Assembly (NCBI GenBank): GCA_029259455.1
Contig: JAPDIT010000071.1
Coordinates: 1-5,668 of the forward strand
Direction: 5' to 3'
Origin: Archaeoglobi archaeon
Lineage (GTDB): Archaea > Halobacteriota > Archaeoglobi > Archaeoglobales > Archaeoglobaceae
DNA length: 5,668 nucleotides
Part shown: positions 5,448 to 5,668 of the stretch, piece after piece
Layout of the letters: the number at the start of each line of letters is the position of its first letter
Numbering within the stretch: position 1 is the stretch's first letter
Translations under genes and position numbers: made by a program
The notes under the pieces: model-generated
Database searches by the model: none
Told to the model about the DNA's origin: nothing
What the model saw: only the letters and a program-made list of their open reading frames with translations

Positions 5448-5668
5448 ATGAGTGAAATTATTTTTAAACAACGAACAAAATATAAAGCAGTTAAGTCACT
5501 TGGTTACGTGGAAAAGAAAGTAGGAATCGAATGCTACATAACCTCAACTCCCGGAATGGGGGGAGAAATAAAGGCTGATGCGAGTGATTTTTACGTTGAA
5601 GAGGTAGCTGAGCTTAATTTAAGCGATGATGGGGATTTTCTGATAATCAAAGTTGAAAAGAAGAACTG
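5448..5668 (+). CDS. truD: tRNA pseudouridine synthase TruD, N-terminal part
   Basis: The first 73 codons of a gene that runs off the right edge. The block VEKKVGIECYITSTPGMGG (21-39), followed by EIKADASDFYVEEV (40-53) and FLIIKVEKKN, is the typical N-terminus of archaeal TruD: a GIGG-like turn, then iK..p.DF.VeE. TruD converts a uridine in tRNA (U13 in the bacterial enzyme) to pseudouridine. The catalytic Asp and the insertion domain lie beyond the window and cannot be checked. The ATG at 5448 gives about 20 residues before the conserved block. A GTG at 5508 is a possible later start, but it has no ribosome site, so the ATG is preferred. Transcribed divergently from the MaoC gene. Confidence 0.88.
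   Translation, partial: MSEIIFKQRTKYKAVKSLGYVEKKVGIECYITSTPGMGGEIKADASDFYVEEVAELNLSDDGDFLIIKVEKKN

Overview
The window looks like a chromosomal segment of a euryarchaeon, most likely an Archaeoglobus-type organism. This is an inference from gene content: archaeal-type TruD, a DUF166 protein and a CooC-like ATPase. It also fits the mix of genes with TATA-like boxes about 25-30 bases before the start codon (leaderless style) and genes with Shine-Dalgarno sites. No database search was possible.

Layout, left to right. Positions 1-478 (+) hold the 3' part of a decayed IS630-type (DDE) transposase, broken by at least four frameshifts. A compact minus-strand operon follows between about 3308 and 520. 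It runs radical SAM protein, then CooC-type P-loop ATPase, then DUF166 protein, and ends in a T-rich archaeal terminator. A GNAT acetyltransferase (3442-3945, +) diverges from it. Next come a degenerate minus-strand gene (3982-4704), resembling a type I restriction HsdR N-terminal-like protein, and a possible small helical ORF (4695-4811, -). An intact MaoC-type hydratase (4837-5292, -) and the first 73 codons of truD (5448 to the right edge, +) diverge from each other across a 155-base intergenic region.

The most coherent functional unit is the radical SAM-CooC-DUF166 operon. CooC and DUF166 overlap by four bases (ATGA), and 21 bases separate the radical SAM gene from cooC. The ATPase has the deviant Walker A lysine and the CXC metal-binding pair of nickel-inserting CooC proteins. 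The DUF166 protein has a spaced cysteine/histidine set. The first gene carries a canonical CX3CX2C radical SAM cluster motif. Together they suggest maturation of a metalloenzyme or cofactor, but no CODH or other client enzyme is in the window, so the target is unknown. The operon lies between two stretches of decayed, accessory-looking DNA.
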